Shown here in pieces: positions 37,729 through 45,369 of a stretch of DNA of 64,000 nt. Within the stretch, counting starts at the first letter, position 1. Each line of letters starts with the position of its first letter. Source of the stretch: Bacteriovorax sp. BAL6_X (GTDB lineage: Bacteria > Bdellovibrionota > Bacteriovoracia > Bacteriovoracales > Bacteriovoracaceae); NCBI RefSeq assembly GCF_000443995.1, contig NZ_AUMC01000006.1:62001-126000 (forward strand), written 5' to 3'. The position numbers and the translations under genes are program-made. The notes below the pieces were generated by a model, which was given only the letters and a program-made list of their open reading frames with translations, was not told the DNA's origin and did not search any database.

Positions 37729-38196
37729 TTATTTACAGTTACGCATTCGCTGAAGTAGCTCGCTATCTTGTTCTTGAATTCGAGGTCTTAGGTATTCAAC
37801 AATAGAAGAGTTTTCTTGTAGGATACGAACTAAGCGGCATAAGAAGACATTATCCTCGGCACTTTCAACAATTGACCAACCATCAACAACATTATTTGTC
37901 TCGTAGATAAATTTGAAAAAAAGCTCTTTATACTCAAGTTTTACATTCTTACCGGCCTGAGCTACTAATTGCTCACCCAATGCCTTGTCATGAACAGAAA
38001 ATCCCCAAGTCAGTCGATCCCCACTACCAAGATCAATTGTTCCCTCATATGTTTTAAAGAAGACACCTTTCTTTGTAATACGCACTAACTTTCCAGAACG
38101 AGTCCCATCAGATTTCGGATAATTTAGAATCCCCCAACCAAGAAGACCTGCAATAATGGCCAGAATAAAAAGTGTGAAATATATTTTCTTCTTCAA
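37729..38196 (-). CDS. Conserved single-membrane-helix protein
   Basis: A 155-residue protein with an N-terminal helix (KIYFTLFILAIIAGLLGWGI), then SDGTRSGKLVRITKKGVFFK and TYEGTIDL. The pattern SxGxRxGxL-x-K-x-x-x-KGxxFKT-x-EG recurs in small membrane proteins of Bacteroidota that databases sometimes mislabel as 6-phosphogluconate dehydrogenase; there is no dehydrogenase domain here. The C-terminal 40 residues with two Cys are additional. Function unknown. It ends at palindromic repeat copy 2. Confidence 0.7.
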   Translation of the reverse strand: MKKKIYFTLFILAIIAGLLGWGILNYPKSDGTRSGKLVRITKKGVFFKTYEGTIDLGSGDRLTWGFSVHDKALGEQLVAQAGKNVKLEYKELFFKFIYETNNVVDGWSIVESAEDNVFLCRLVRILQENSSIVEYLRPRIQEQDSELLQRMRNCK

Positions 38197-38352
38197 GTGA
38201 ACAACCTCGTTTAATAATTGATGTCTCTATTGTAGCCATTTACATCATTACTTGTAAAAACTTAATCATATTAACGCTTTTTTATACCTCTTAAGTTTTA
38301 TATGGTGCCTGTGTGCGTTAAATTTCTACAAATACAAAGAGCGAGGCTAGAT

Positions 38353-39678
38353 GTGTTCGACTTCATCGATTTAACAGATACTCAGGCCGTTATTCCAATC
38401 CTAGGCCTATGCCTACTGTTATGCCTGGTGGTAGCTCGACTTACTAAATTCATTGGAATCCCTAAGGTAAGTGGCTTTATTATGCTTGGAATTATTTTAG
38501 GGCCATATGTGACTGGCATTATCACTCATGAATTTCTAGAGAAAACTAATTACCTCTCTGATCTTGCCATGGGGCTTATCCTCTTCAATATTGGTGGTGA
38601 GTTTAATAAGTACCTTTTGCGTCGTCTAAGTAACGAGCTCATTAAAGAGACCCACATTAAAGTTTTTCTCATGTTTCTTATCAGCAGCACCCTCTTTGCG
38701 GCCTGTTTATTTATATTTAGTGGGCTCTCTGCCGCCAATATACTAATTATATCCATCATGCTTGGAATAATAAGTATCGAAGCAGCGCCACCTACAACAG
38801 TCCTTGTTATGAAAGAATATAATACACATGGACCAATAACTGACGCCATAATGATCCACCTTGCAGTAGTTACAGGGCTAACTATTGTTGGTAGCTTATT
38901 CTTTACTTCAATCTTTCAAGCGACGGGACTTTGGCCCTCCTCAGTTTCTTCTTATCAAGCGATCCTTGCCATGGCCAAGGAAGTATTTGGCTCTATTGCA
39001 ATTGGAGTTGCTCTTGGGCTTCTTTTGACATGGCTTGAAAATTTTGAAAATAAGATTGGTAACTTCCTCTTTTCAATTCTTACTATGATTCTCTTTTCCC
39101 AAACCCTTGCCTATTTTTTAAAATTGAATGTTCTACTAATTTCACTAGTTCTTGGGTTTACAGTGACTCAGGCATCTTCGAAAGGAAGACTCATTCACAC
39201 AACAGTAAGAGATATTGGAAGTTCACTTTATGCAATCTTCTTCGTGTATGCTGGTACACATATAAATATTGCAGGACTAATTTCTGAAAATGCGCTCTTT
39301 GTAATAATGTATATTGTTGTTCGAACACTATCTATCTTTGTGGCCCATCGATACTTTGCCAAAAGAGTAACAAGCAATAATTACAACACCTTAGGTCATT
39401 GCCTCTACTCACACGCTGGGACGGCCATTGCTGTTGCCATGACTATCCAAAAGATCCCCCACGTCACAAGTGCAATTATTTTTCAAACCATAATTTCCAG
39501 TATATTTATCTTTGAAATAGCAGGTCCTCTTATCCTTAAGGAAGCACTAAAACGCAGTGGCGAGGTATCTCAAGAGTCTTTAAACGATGTTCAATTTAAT
39601 TATGGACAAGATCGCCGTTCAATTTTCAAAATAACTAAAGACTTTATCTCGAACAGCCTTTCAGGACTAAGAAAATAA
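38353..39678 (+). CDS. CPA2-type cation:proton antiporter
   Basis: A membrane protein of about 441 residues with some 12 helices, in the monovalent cation:proton antiporter-2 (KefB/NapA-like) family. I chose the GTG at 38353 because GAGG lies six bases before it; an ATG at 38302 adds 17 residues without support. Family features are LGLCLLLCLVVARLTKFIGI, PKVSGFIMLGIILGP, and a D-x-x-M-G-L-I-L-F pattern (LSDLAMGLILFNIGGEFN). No C-terminal TrkA or kinase domain is attached. It would exchange Na+ or K+ for H+ across the inner membrane. The following lipid-kinase-like gene starts 37 bases on. Confidence 0.85.
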   Translation: MFDFIDLTDTQAVIPILGLCLLLCLVVARLTKFIGIPKVSGFIMLGIILGPYVTGIITHEFLEKTNYLSDLAMGLILFNIGGEFNKYLLRRLSNELIKETHIKVFLMFLISSTLFAACLFIFSGLSAANILIISIMLGIISIEAAPPTTVLVMKEYNTHGPITDAIMIHLAVVTGLTIVGSLFFTSIFQATGLWPSSVSSYQAILAMAKEVFGSIAIGVALGLLLTWLENFENKIGNFLFSILTMILFSQTLAYFLKLNVLLISLVLGFTVTQASSKGRLIHTTVRDIGSSLYAIFFVYAGTHINIAGLISENALFVIMYIVVRTLSIFVAHRYFAKRVTSNNYNTLGHCLYSHAGTAIAVAMTIQKIPHVTSAIIFQTIISSIFIFEIAGPLILKEALKRSGEVSQESLNDVQFNYGQDRRSIFKITKDFISNSLSGLRK

Positions 39679-39715
39679 TTTTGTCAGGATTAACAACCTG
39701 AGTTAAGATACTTAT

Positions 39716-40432
39716 ATGGATACAATAATTTCAAAGAATGAAGATAGCGATGTGCAAGCATCGACTAAAGATATAAATGAGCAAGTTTCACAAGAAGAAA
39801 ATGAAACAAAAGAAGAAATTACAAAGACAAGAAAAGACCTACATATGCCACGTAGGATCTTCCATTTTTCGATGGGTCTCATTGCAGGGATGATTTATAA
39901 GCATTTTCTGACTCACGCCCAGGCCGTACACATCCTTGGTGTTGCAACATGCGTTTTCTATATTCTTGAACAAATTAGAATCAACTACCCAGAAAATCGC
40001 TTAATGAAATTAGGAAGCCGCTACCTTTTACGTGCTGAAGAGCAACTGAAGGAATCGGCTTCAATGCCCTATCTAATGGGACTGCTTCTAACGATCTTAA
40101 CATTTCCAAAAACCATTACACTTGTTGCTGTTTTCACACTTGCAGTTTGTGATCCTTTAAGTGCCATTATTGGTATTCGCTTTGGAAAGACAAAGTTAAA
40201 AGATAACCGCTCTCTTGAGGGAACACTAGCTTTTTTAATTGCAACAGTTGTCATACACCTAATGGTTCTTCTAAGTGTCTATGAATTTAATATAAGAATT
40301 GCACTTGTAACAATATGTAGCTCACTTGTAGTGACGGCCGTCGACTTCATGGACTTTAAAATCGATGACAATCTTACGATTCCTCTATCGACAGCAGGGG
40401 CCCTTTGGTTATTTATGGCAATCTTTCTATAA
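39716..40432 (+). CDS. Polyprenol/phytol/diacylglycerol kinase-like membrane protein
   Basis: A 238-residue protein with a charged N-terminus of about 45 residues (Glu/Lys-rich, cytoplasmic) then six or seven helices. The signature CDPLSAIIGIRFGKTKLKDN, followed by RSLEGTLAF, matches the CTP-dependent dolichol kinase/phytol kinase family (D-x-x-A-x-x-x-G-x-x-x-G, then K-S-x-E-G). R-R-x-F-H at residues 44-48 (RRIFHFSMG) is another family mark. It phosphorylates an isoprenoid alcohol or diacylglycerol; which one is unknown. Confidence 0.8.
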   Translation: MDTIISKNEDSDVQASTKDINEQVSQEENETKEEITKTRKDLHMPRRIFHFSMGLIAGMIYKHFLTHAQAVHILGVATCVFYILEQIRINYPENRLMKLGSRYLLRAEEQLKESASMPYLMGLLLTILTFPKTITLVAVFTLAVCDPLSAIIGIRFGKTKLKDNRSLEGTLAFLIATVVIHLMVLLSVYEFNIRIALVTICSSLVVTAVDFMDFKIDDNLTIPLSTAGALWLFMAIFL

Positions 40433-40439
40433 CAGGATT

Positions 40440-40727
40440 CTAAAAGAATTTTAGAAATTTCTTTTTCTTAATTTGAACACGACGATAGAAGGCTTCATTC
40501 TTGGCCTCGTGCTTTATTTCCACAAGACCTTCTTTGATAAATTCATTTAGGTAGGACTCAAGCACTTCCATATTCACTTCATCAAGAAGAGTAAGATCCT
40601 CACTTTTGATTGAGATGAGGAGATTTTCCATATTCATCCACTCAAAGAATGATATATTCTCCAAGATAATTTCTTTGGCCAAATCCATATCATCATGTTG
40701 TAGGTTCTTATCGGTTTTAGAATTCAC
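40440..40727 (-). CDS. Small hypothetical protein, 95 residues
   Basis: The GTG at 40727 follows GAGGGGAATTTTAAA, which is a good ribosome binding site with a long spacer. Longer versions would overlap the start of the divergent hydrolase. The protein is acidic in front and ends very basic (RRVQIKKKKFLKFF). VNMEVLESYLNEFIKEGLVE could be the recognition part of a winged helix, but the signal is weak. A 3-base-loop hairpin (TTCTAAAA/TTTTAGAA, 40438-40456) overlaps its end. Confidence 0.55.
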   Translation of the reverse strand: MNSKTDKNLQHDDMDLAKEIILENISFFEWMNMENLLISIKSEDLTLLDEVNMEVLESYLNEFIKEGLVEIKHEAKNEAFYRRVQIKKKKFLKFF

Positions 40728-40763
40728 TTTAAAATTCCCCTCGCCCCATCTATTATAGAACAT

Positions 40764-41432
40764 ATGGAAAATAATACTAGTCGCACAAATGTTGGTACAA
40801 ATCTCCCGATTGATTCTATTGAAATGGGTAACCCTAAAGCACAAAGGACACTTTTAGTCCTCCATGGCTTTGCTCAAAATAACGAACAAATCAAAGAGAA
40901 TATTATTGATAAATTATCATCAAAAATTGTCGAAAATTTTCGTATACTCATCCCAAATGGGATATTTCCAATTCCTAAAATAAGGCCGAATCAAATTACA
41001 TATCGCTATAGTTGGTACTTCTATGATCACACAAGACAGAGTTATTATATCGACATGAATACACCTATTGAGGCCCTTGGGAATTTATTAAAAGCAAAAG
41101 CTATTGAATTTAAAAATGTAACTATCATTGGCTATTCGCAAGGAGGCTACCTTGCACCGATTATGGCCAGCTACTTGCCAGGAATCCATACTTCTATTGC
41201 AATAAATGCAAATACACGTGTCGATAAGCTTGGCGAGAACTTAAACTTTAAGCACCTTTCAATTCATAACGAAGGTGACCCTGTTGTCGAATTTAAAAAC
41301 TCTCACAATAGCTTTTTAGAACTAAGAAAGAAAATAGCTGATGCTCGATTCGAAAGCTTTGAAATTAACTCTCATGAGATTACACCAGAAAATATAAAAG
41401 TCTTGGAATCCTATCTACTAGAAATCAAATAA
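40764..41432 (+). CDS. Alpha/beta-hydrolase (carboxylesterase/phospholipase-like)
   Basis: A 222-residue alpha/beta-hydrolase. LLVLHGFAQNNEQIKENI carries the HG oxyanion motif, and IIGYSQGGYLAPIMASYLPG near residues 125-144 is the nucleophile elbow with Ser at GYSQGG. GDPVVEFKNS suits the Asp, and SHEITPENIK the catalytic His. It resembles the small carboxylesterase/lysophospholipase group and lacks a signal peptide. It is divergent from the 40440-40727 gene and no clear ribosome binding site precedes the ATG, so it may be a leaderless or weakly expressed start. Substrate unknown. Confidence 0.8.
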   Translation: MENNTSRTNVGTNLPIDSIEMGNPKAQRTLLVLHGFAQNNEQIKENIIDKLSSKIVENFRILIPNGIFPIPKIRPNQITYRYSWYFYDHTRQSYYIDMNTPIEALGNLLKAKAIEFKNVTIIGYSQGGYLAPIMASYLPGIHTSIAINANTRVDKLGENLNFKHLSIHNEGDPVVEFKNSHNSFLELRKKIADARFESFEINSHEITPENIKVLESYLLEIK

Positions 41433-42461
41433 AAGCTTTAAAAATTCTTTTCTTGAATTAATATCCACAGCACGAGATGTATTAAAGGTTACGTGCCCTT
41501 CCCCTTTATGAAATTCAATATCCCACATGGACTCTGACGAATAAGGAAGAATACTATAACGAGAGTCAACAATAGTATTGCCTTTTCCCCAGTGAAGATA
41601 GCCACTTGTAAAACTTCTAAATCTCTCATAGTCATAAGAAAACTTTTCTGACTTATAATGTTTTAAAAGATTCTCAATTTCATTATTTTTAACAATAGAT
41701 GCGCTCTCACTTTTTGGGTAGAGCTTAATCTTACCAAAAGGAATACTTTTAACGGCATAGAATCTTGCCTGATCTTGGTCAACAATAATCCCACGCCAAA
41801 CCACATTATTAAAAATCGTAGGCTTAATCATCTTGCGTTGAGTATGCTCATTAATAAGTCCCTTCGTTGTAAGAAAGTTTGTCACACGTTCTCTTTGATA
41901 GAAACCAAGAGACATGAAAGCAACGACATAGATGATTGCAGCAGTATTAAATTTTAAATTTTTCGTACGTAGGCAAAGTAGAACTAGAATAACAAGTGGA
42001 ATGGTACAAAGAGGATCTACAACAGCAACAGTATTAAGAGCAACTCTTGTTGAGGAAAGAGGCCAAAAAAGCTGAGTCCCATAATTTGTAAATGAATCCA
42101 ATGCCCCATGGGTAGCATAGGCGCAAAGAGTATAGAGATAACTCCTTTTAACGGGAACCCTAAATAGTTTAAGAAATAAACTAACAATTAAAGCTCCGAT
42201 AGGAATAAAAAAGAGCGAGTGAGTAAAGTGTCGATGAAATTGAACATGGAATAGTGGATCCGTTGATGAACGAATGAGAATATCCAGGTCAGCGGCCATT
42301 CCAGCAAGAGCACCCCAAAGAGCTATCACCTTTAAACTAGGCGCTTCTTTAACCCCTTTAGCCTCTTTTGGTTCATGCTTCTTTCTTTGTATCTTTGACT
42401 TAACCTTGGTCGCTCCTAGAGCTGCCATTGAACCAAGTACTGCCTGTGATAATGGGTCCAC
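41418..42461 (-). CDS. YdjM/DUF457-type membrane-bound metal-dependent hydrolase
   Basis: Start GTG at 42461 with GTGAGGATTTTA before it; translation then opens VDPLSQAVLG, very like the usual MDPLTHALSG start. The ORF extends four codons farther. A 347-residue integral membrane protein with several helices. The family pattern is present: GMAADLDILIR (Asp pair) and HRHFTHSLFFIPI (His-rich metal site) near residues 60-95. The C-terminal domain (about residues 210-347) is soluble and predicted to face one side of the membrane. Role unknown; the family includes LexA-binding-linked YdjM. Confidence 0.8.
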   Translation of the reverse strand: MDPLSQAVLGSMAALGATKVKSKIQRKKHEPKEAKGVKEAPSLKVIALWGALAGMAADLDILIRSSTDPLFHVQFHRHFTHSLFFIPIGALIVSLFLKLFRVPVKRSYLYTLCAYATHGALDSFTNYGTQLFWPLSSTRVALNTVAVVDPLCTIPLVILVLLCLRTKNLKFNTAAIIYVVAFMSLGFYQRERVTNFLTTKGLINEHTQRKMIKPTIFNNVVWRGIIVDQDQARFYAVKSIPFGKIKLYPKSESASIVKNNEIENLLKHYKSEKFSYDYERFRSFTSGYLHWGKGNTIVDSRYSILPYSSESMWDIEFHKGEGHVTFNTSRAVDINSRKEFLKLLFDF

Positions 42462-42509
42462 TAAAATCCTCACTTTATGTATTTACCAAGTATATGTTAC
42501 CATAATTAA

Positions 42510-43247
42510 ATGAAGTTTTTAAAAGACCAAGCACTCCTTGCTGGCATAAAAAATATTTGTCTATTGACTGGTGCCGGCATCTCTAAAGAGTCGGGGTTAA
42601 AGACTTTTCGAGACCAAAATGGACTATGGGAGAATCACGATATCTATGAAGTCGCATCCCCCTTGGCCTTTAACAATAATCCCAATTTAGTTCATGAATT
42701 CTATAATCAAAGAAGAAGGCAACTACTATCAAGTGAGGTTCACCCTAACGATGCTCACCTCGCTCTGGCCGAACTTGAAAAGTCAGGAAAATTTGAAACA
42801 ACAATAATCACTCAAAATGTCGATAACCTCCATGAGAGGTCTGGTTCAAAAAGCATCTTTCACATGCATGGTCAGCTTTTAAAAATTCGCTGTAAAAATA
42901 CTAAGAAAATCTATGAATGCAACGATGATCTTACAGTTGAAGACCGCTGTCAGTGTTGTCATACAAAGGGGAATTTAAGGCCCCATATTGTTTGGTTTGG
43001 TGAAGTTCCACTTTATCTTGACGAAATACAAGAGACTCTTCAAAAGTGTGACCTCTTCATTTCCATTGGAACATCAGGTCTTGTCTACCCTGCTGCCAAC
43101 TTTGTGGCCATCGCTAAGAGCGCTGGTGCCCACTGCATAGAGATTAATCCTCATCCAACAAATAACGCTGAACTCTTTGATGAGACCATCACAGAGGTTG
43201 CAACGCAAGGCGTACGTCACTTTGTGGAATCCATGCTTCAAACCTAG
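42510..43247 (+). CDS. cobB: Sir2-family NAD-dependent protein deacylase (CobB)
   Basis: A 245-residue sirtuin: LLTGAGISKESGLKTFRDQN (NAD-binding GAGxS...S-x-x-FRD), TQNVDNLHERSG (QN-x-D-x-L), catalytic His in HMHGQLLKIRC, and a zinc set in IRC...YEC...DRCQCC. The segment RPHIVWFGEVP is the usual R-P-x-V-V/I-x-FGE. It removes acyl groups from lysine with NAD. Soluble, cytoplasmic. It stands between a membrane hydrolase and two small secreted proteins, which tells nothing about targets. Confidence 0.93.
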   Translation: MKFLKDQALLAGIKNICLLTGAGISKESGLKTFRDQNGLWENHDIYEVASPLAFNNNPNLVHEFYNQRRRQLLSSEVHPNDAHLALAELEKSGKFETTIITQNVDNLHERSGSKSIFHMHGQLLKIRCKNTKKIYECNDDLTVEDRCQCCHTKGNLRPHIVWFGEVPLYLDEIQETLQKCDLFISIGTSGLVYPAANFVAIAKSAGAHCIEINPHPTNNAELFDETITEVATQGVRHFVESMLQT

Positions 43248-43335
43248 CGTGCAGAAATTACATATTTCATAAAATCACTTTAATTTTCGTATCCCCTTGG
43301 CTATAAGTTCTCACACAATGCTATTGGAGAGATAT

Positions 43336-43692
43336 ATGAAATCAGTGCTTTTTACGCTAGCAATGCTTTTTGCAGTTACATCTAATGCAAAAGCTTCAAG
43401 TAATATTAGAGAAATTTGTGAAAACGCTTACTATGCCACAGGCTATACTAAGCTTCATCAATATAATCTCATCGTCAACTGGGCCCGTATTTCGGATCAT
43501 GCCCTAGTTGATCTTGAGAATATTATCTACTCAGACTATTTCAAGGTTCTAGCTGAGAAAGACCTAGGTAATAACAAATCAAAATATACTTTAAAAGAAA
43601 ATGGAAAACTAAACTCATATCAATATGAAGCGGCCCTAAGTGAACTTGAAAAGATCACAGGAAATAGTGCTTCATGTGTTTATGATCTTTAA
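43336..43692 (+). CDS. Small exported protein, 118 residues
   Basis: ATG at 43336 is chosen because TTGGAGAG lies six bases before it and a signal peptide follows (MKSVLFTLAMLFAVTSNAKA); the frame extends 13 codons more without such signs. The mature part of about 98 residues has two cysteines (REICENAYYATGY; NSASCVYDL) that could form one disulfide. No known domain. The next gene starts 18 bases on and is also a small Cys-containing exported protein. Confidence 0.75.
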   Translation: MKSVLFTLAMLFAVTSNAKASSNIREICENAYYATGYTKLHQYNLIVNWARISDHALVDLENIIYSDYFKVLAEKDLGNNKSKYTLKENGKLNSYQYEAALSELEKITGNSASCVYDL

Positions 43693-43710
43693 TCGATAGA
43701 GGGAAAAAAT

Positions 43711-43986
43711 ATGAAAAAATTATTACTAGCTGCGACTCTTTTTATTTCTGTAAACGCAAGCGCAAACCAAATCAAAATTTGTGCAATGGAAGCTCAAGAA
43801 ACTTGTAAAGAGTTAACAAACAAAGAAGATTTCTACACATGTTTTAATTCAGTACGTGACTACTGTATTGATAACTACATGTACCAATCAGGTAACAAGT
43901 CTATGCCATGGTGTTTTGATGAGTGTGCACTTGTACAAGACGAAGCTCAAAGAAACCTTTGCTACGAAACTTGTACTGAAAAATAA
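43711..43986 (+). CDS. Small Cys-rich exported protein, 91 residues
   Basis: AGAGGGAAAAAATATG gives a clear start. The signal peptide is MKKLLLAATLFISVNASA. The mature protein of about 73 residues has eight cysteines in CAMEAQETC, YTCFNSVRDYC, WCFDEC and LCYETC, i.e. four likely disulfides with C-x3-C-like pairs. The layout suggests a compact helical hairpin-type disulfide protein. Function unknown. It ends at a strong terminator. Confidence 0.8.
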   Translation: MKKLLLAATLFISVNASANQIKICAMEAQETCKELTNKEDFYTCFNSVRDYCIDNYMYQSGNKSMPWCFDECALVQDEAQRNLCYETCTEK

Positions 43987-44011
43987 TTTAAATAAATATG
44001 TACAAATAAAG

Positions 44012-44038
44012 AAGGCACCTATCAGGTGCCTTTTTTAT
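44012..44038 (+). terminator. Rho-independent terminator
   Basis: Stem AAGGCACCT (44012-44020), loop ATC, stem AGGTGCCTT (44024-44032), then T's to 44036. It ends the small Cys-rich protein gene and runs directly into a half copy of the palindromic repeat. Confidence 0.9.
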
Positions 44039-44071
44039 TTAGCATATGCGAAACCAAAGGTGCATGGCACC
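44036..44071. repeat. Half copy of REPIN-like repeat
   Basis: TATTTAGCATATGCGAAACC continuing to GCATGGCACC matches the right arm of copies 1 and 2 at 34 of 36 bases. The left arm and loop are missing. It ends directly at the stop codon (CTA at 44072-44074) of the thiolase gene, as the full copies do at their genes. A single REP-type hairpin GGTGC-ATG-GCACC is kept. Confidence 0.88.
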
Positions 44072-45343
44072 CTATCTTTCAACGATAGCAACAACACCCA
44101 TCCCACCTGCAGTACAAATAGAGATAAGTCCGCGTCCACCACCTTTTTCTTGAAGCATTTTAGCAAGGCCTGCGACAATTCTTGCACCAGTTGCACCAAA
44201 TGGATGCCCAAGAGCAAGAGAGCCTCCTTTAACATTAAGCTTTGAACGATCAATAGATCCAAGGGCAGAGTCTAGGCCAAGCTTTGTTTTGCAGAATTCT
44301 TCATCTTCCCATGCTTTTAAAGTACAAAGTACTTGAGCTGCAAAAGCTTCGTGAATTTCGTAAAAGTCAAAGTCTTGTAGAGTAAGACCTGCACGTTTTA
44401 GAAGTTTAGGAACGGCGTAAACAGGGGCCATTAGAAGTCCTTCCTCGTCGATAAAGTCAACGGCCGCTGACTGACACGTTGTAAAGTAAGCTGAAACATC
44501 TAAATTGTGTTCTTTTGCATATTCTTCACTACATAAGAAAACTGCTGAAGCACCATCAGTTAGTGGTGTTGAGTTGGCCGCTGTTAAAGTTGCTTTTTCA
44601 GATTTTTCGAAAGCAGTTCTTAAAGACCCCATTTTCTCCACCGTTGTGTTAGCTCTTAGAATTCCATCACGTTCTAGGCCTTTAAATGGCACAACAAGAT
44701 CACTATAGAATCCTTCATTATATGCGCGCTCTGCATTCTGATGGGACTCCCACGCAAGTTGGTCTTGATCCTCTCGCGCAATATTCCAACGTTGGGCCAT
44801 AAGCTCACAACTTTGTCCCATTGATAGCCCTGTACGAGGCTCTTTTACAGCAGGGAAAGTAGGCTTAAGATCGGCCGGACGGATACTTAAAAGGGCCTTG
44901 ATTCGATCACCTGTTGTGCGAGCGTAATTTGCACGGCTCATGGCATCTGAGAAATTCTTAGAAAACTCAACAGGGATATCACTATTCGTATCAACACCAC
45001 CAGCGATACCACATTCAATCTGACCTGTTGCAATTTTCATAGCAATAATATTTGAGGCCTCAAGAGAGAGCCCACAAGCTTTTTGAATATCTGTAGCAGG
45101 AGTGTGAAAAGACAGCCCAGACTCAATAGTACACTCACGAGCAAGGGAGAAATCATAGGCGTGCTTACTAACTGCACCAAGAACAACCTCACCTACTTCT
45201 TGTCCCTTAAGATTCATCTTATCGACTAAACCTTTTAAAGCAGCAGTCATTAGCTCCTTATTAGAAACACCCTGATACTTTGTACCAGATCTTGCAAATG
45301 GAATACGTGATCCCGTAATAATACAAACTTTTCTTTGTTCCAT
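44072..45343 (-). CDS. Acetyl-CoA acetyltransferase / 3-ketoacyl-CoA thiolase (FadI-like)
   Basis: A 423-residue thiolase. The N-terminal nucleophile is Cys in DIQKACGLSLEASNI, and the other catalytic marks are HEAFAAQ (His), GHPFGATGARIV (His) and CTAGGMGVV (second Cys). Length and N-terminal VCIITGSRIPFARSGTKYQG suit the FadI-like group that works in beta-oxidation or acetoacetyl-CoA metabolism. AAAAGGAAAACTT precedes the ATG. It is the last gene of a minus-strand run with ABC, HD and thioesterase genes and ends at the half palindromic repeat. Confidence 0.9.
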   Translation of the reverse strand: MEQRKVCIITGSRIPFARSGTKYQGVSNKELMTAALKGLVDKMNLKGQEVGEVVLGAVSKHAYDFSLARECTIESGLSFHTPATDIQKACGLSLEASNIIAMKIATGQIECGIAGGVDTNSDIPVEFSKNFSDAMSRANYARTTGDRIKALLSIRPADLKPTFPAVKEPRTGLSMGQSCELMAQRWNIAREDQDQLAWESHQNAERAYNEGFYSDLVVPFKGLERDGILRANTTVEKMGSLRTAFEKSEKATLTAANSTPLTDGASAVFLCSEEYAKEHNLDVSAYFTTCQSAAVDFIDEEGLLMAPVYAVPKLLKRAGLTLQDFDFYEIHEAFAAQVLCTLKAWEDEEFCKTKLGLDSALGSIDRSKLNVKGGSLALGHPFGATGARIVAGLAKMLQEKGGGRGLISICTAGGMGVVAIVER

Positions 45344-45369
45344 AAGTTTTCCTTTTATTATTTTGCCTT

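Noticed and set aside
37729-38196. 6-phosphogluconate dehydrogenase
   Set aside because: Some databases may give that name to similar small membrane proteins, but there is no NADP-binding or dehydrogenase sequence in 155 residues.
40440-40844. Longer start for the small minus-strand protein
   Set aside because: It would cross the start of the divergent hydrolase gene, and the extra N-terminus is a reverse translation of that gene; the GTG at 40727 has a ribosome binding site.
43336-43986. Toxin-antitoxin pair
   Set aside because: Both products have signal peptides and the second is disulfide-rich, unlike cytoplasmic TA modules.
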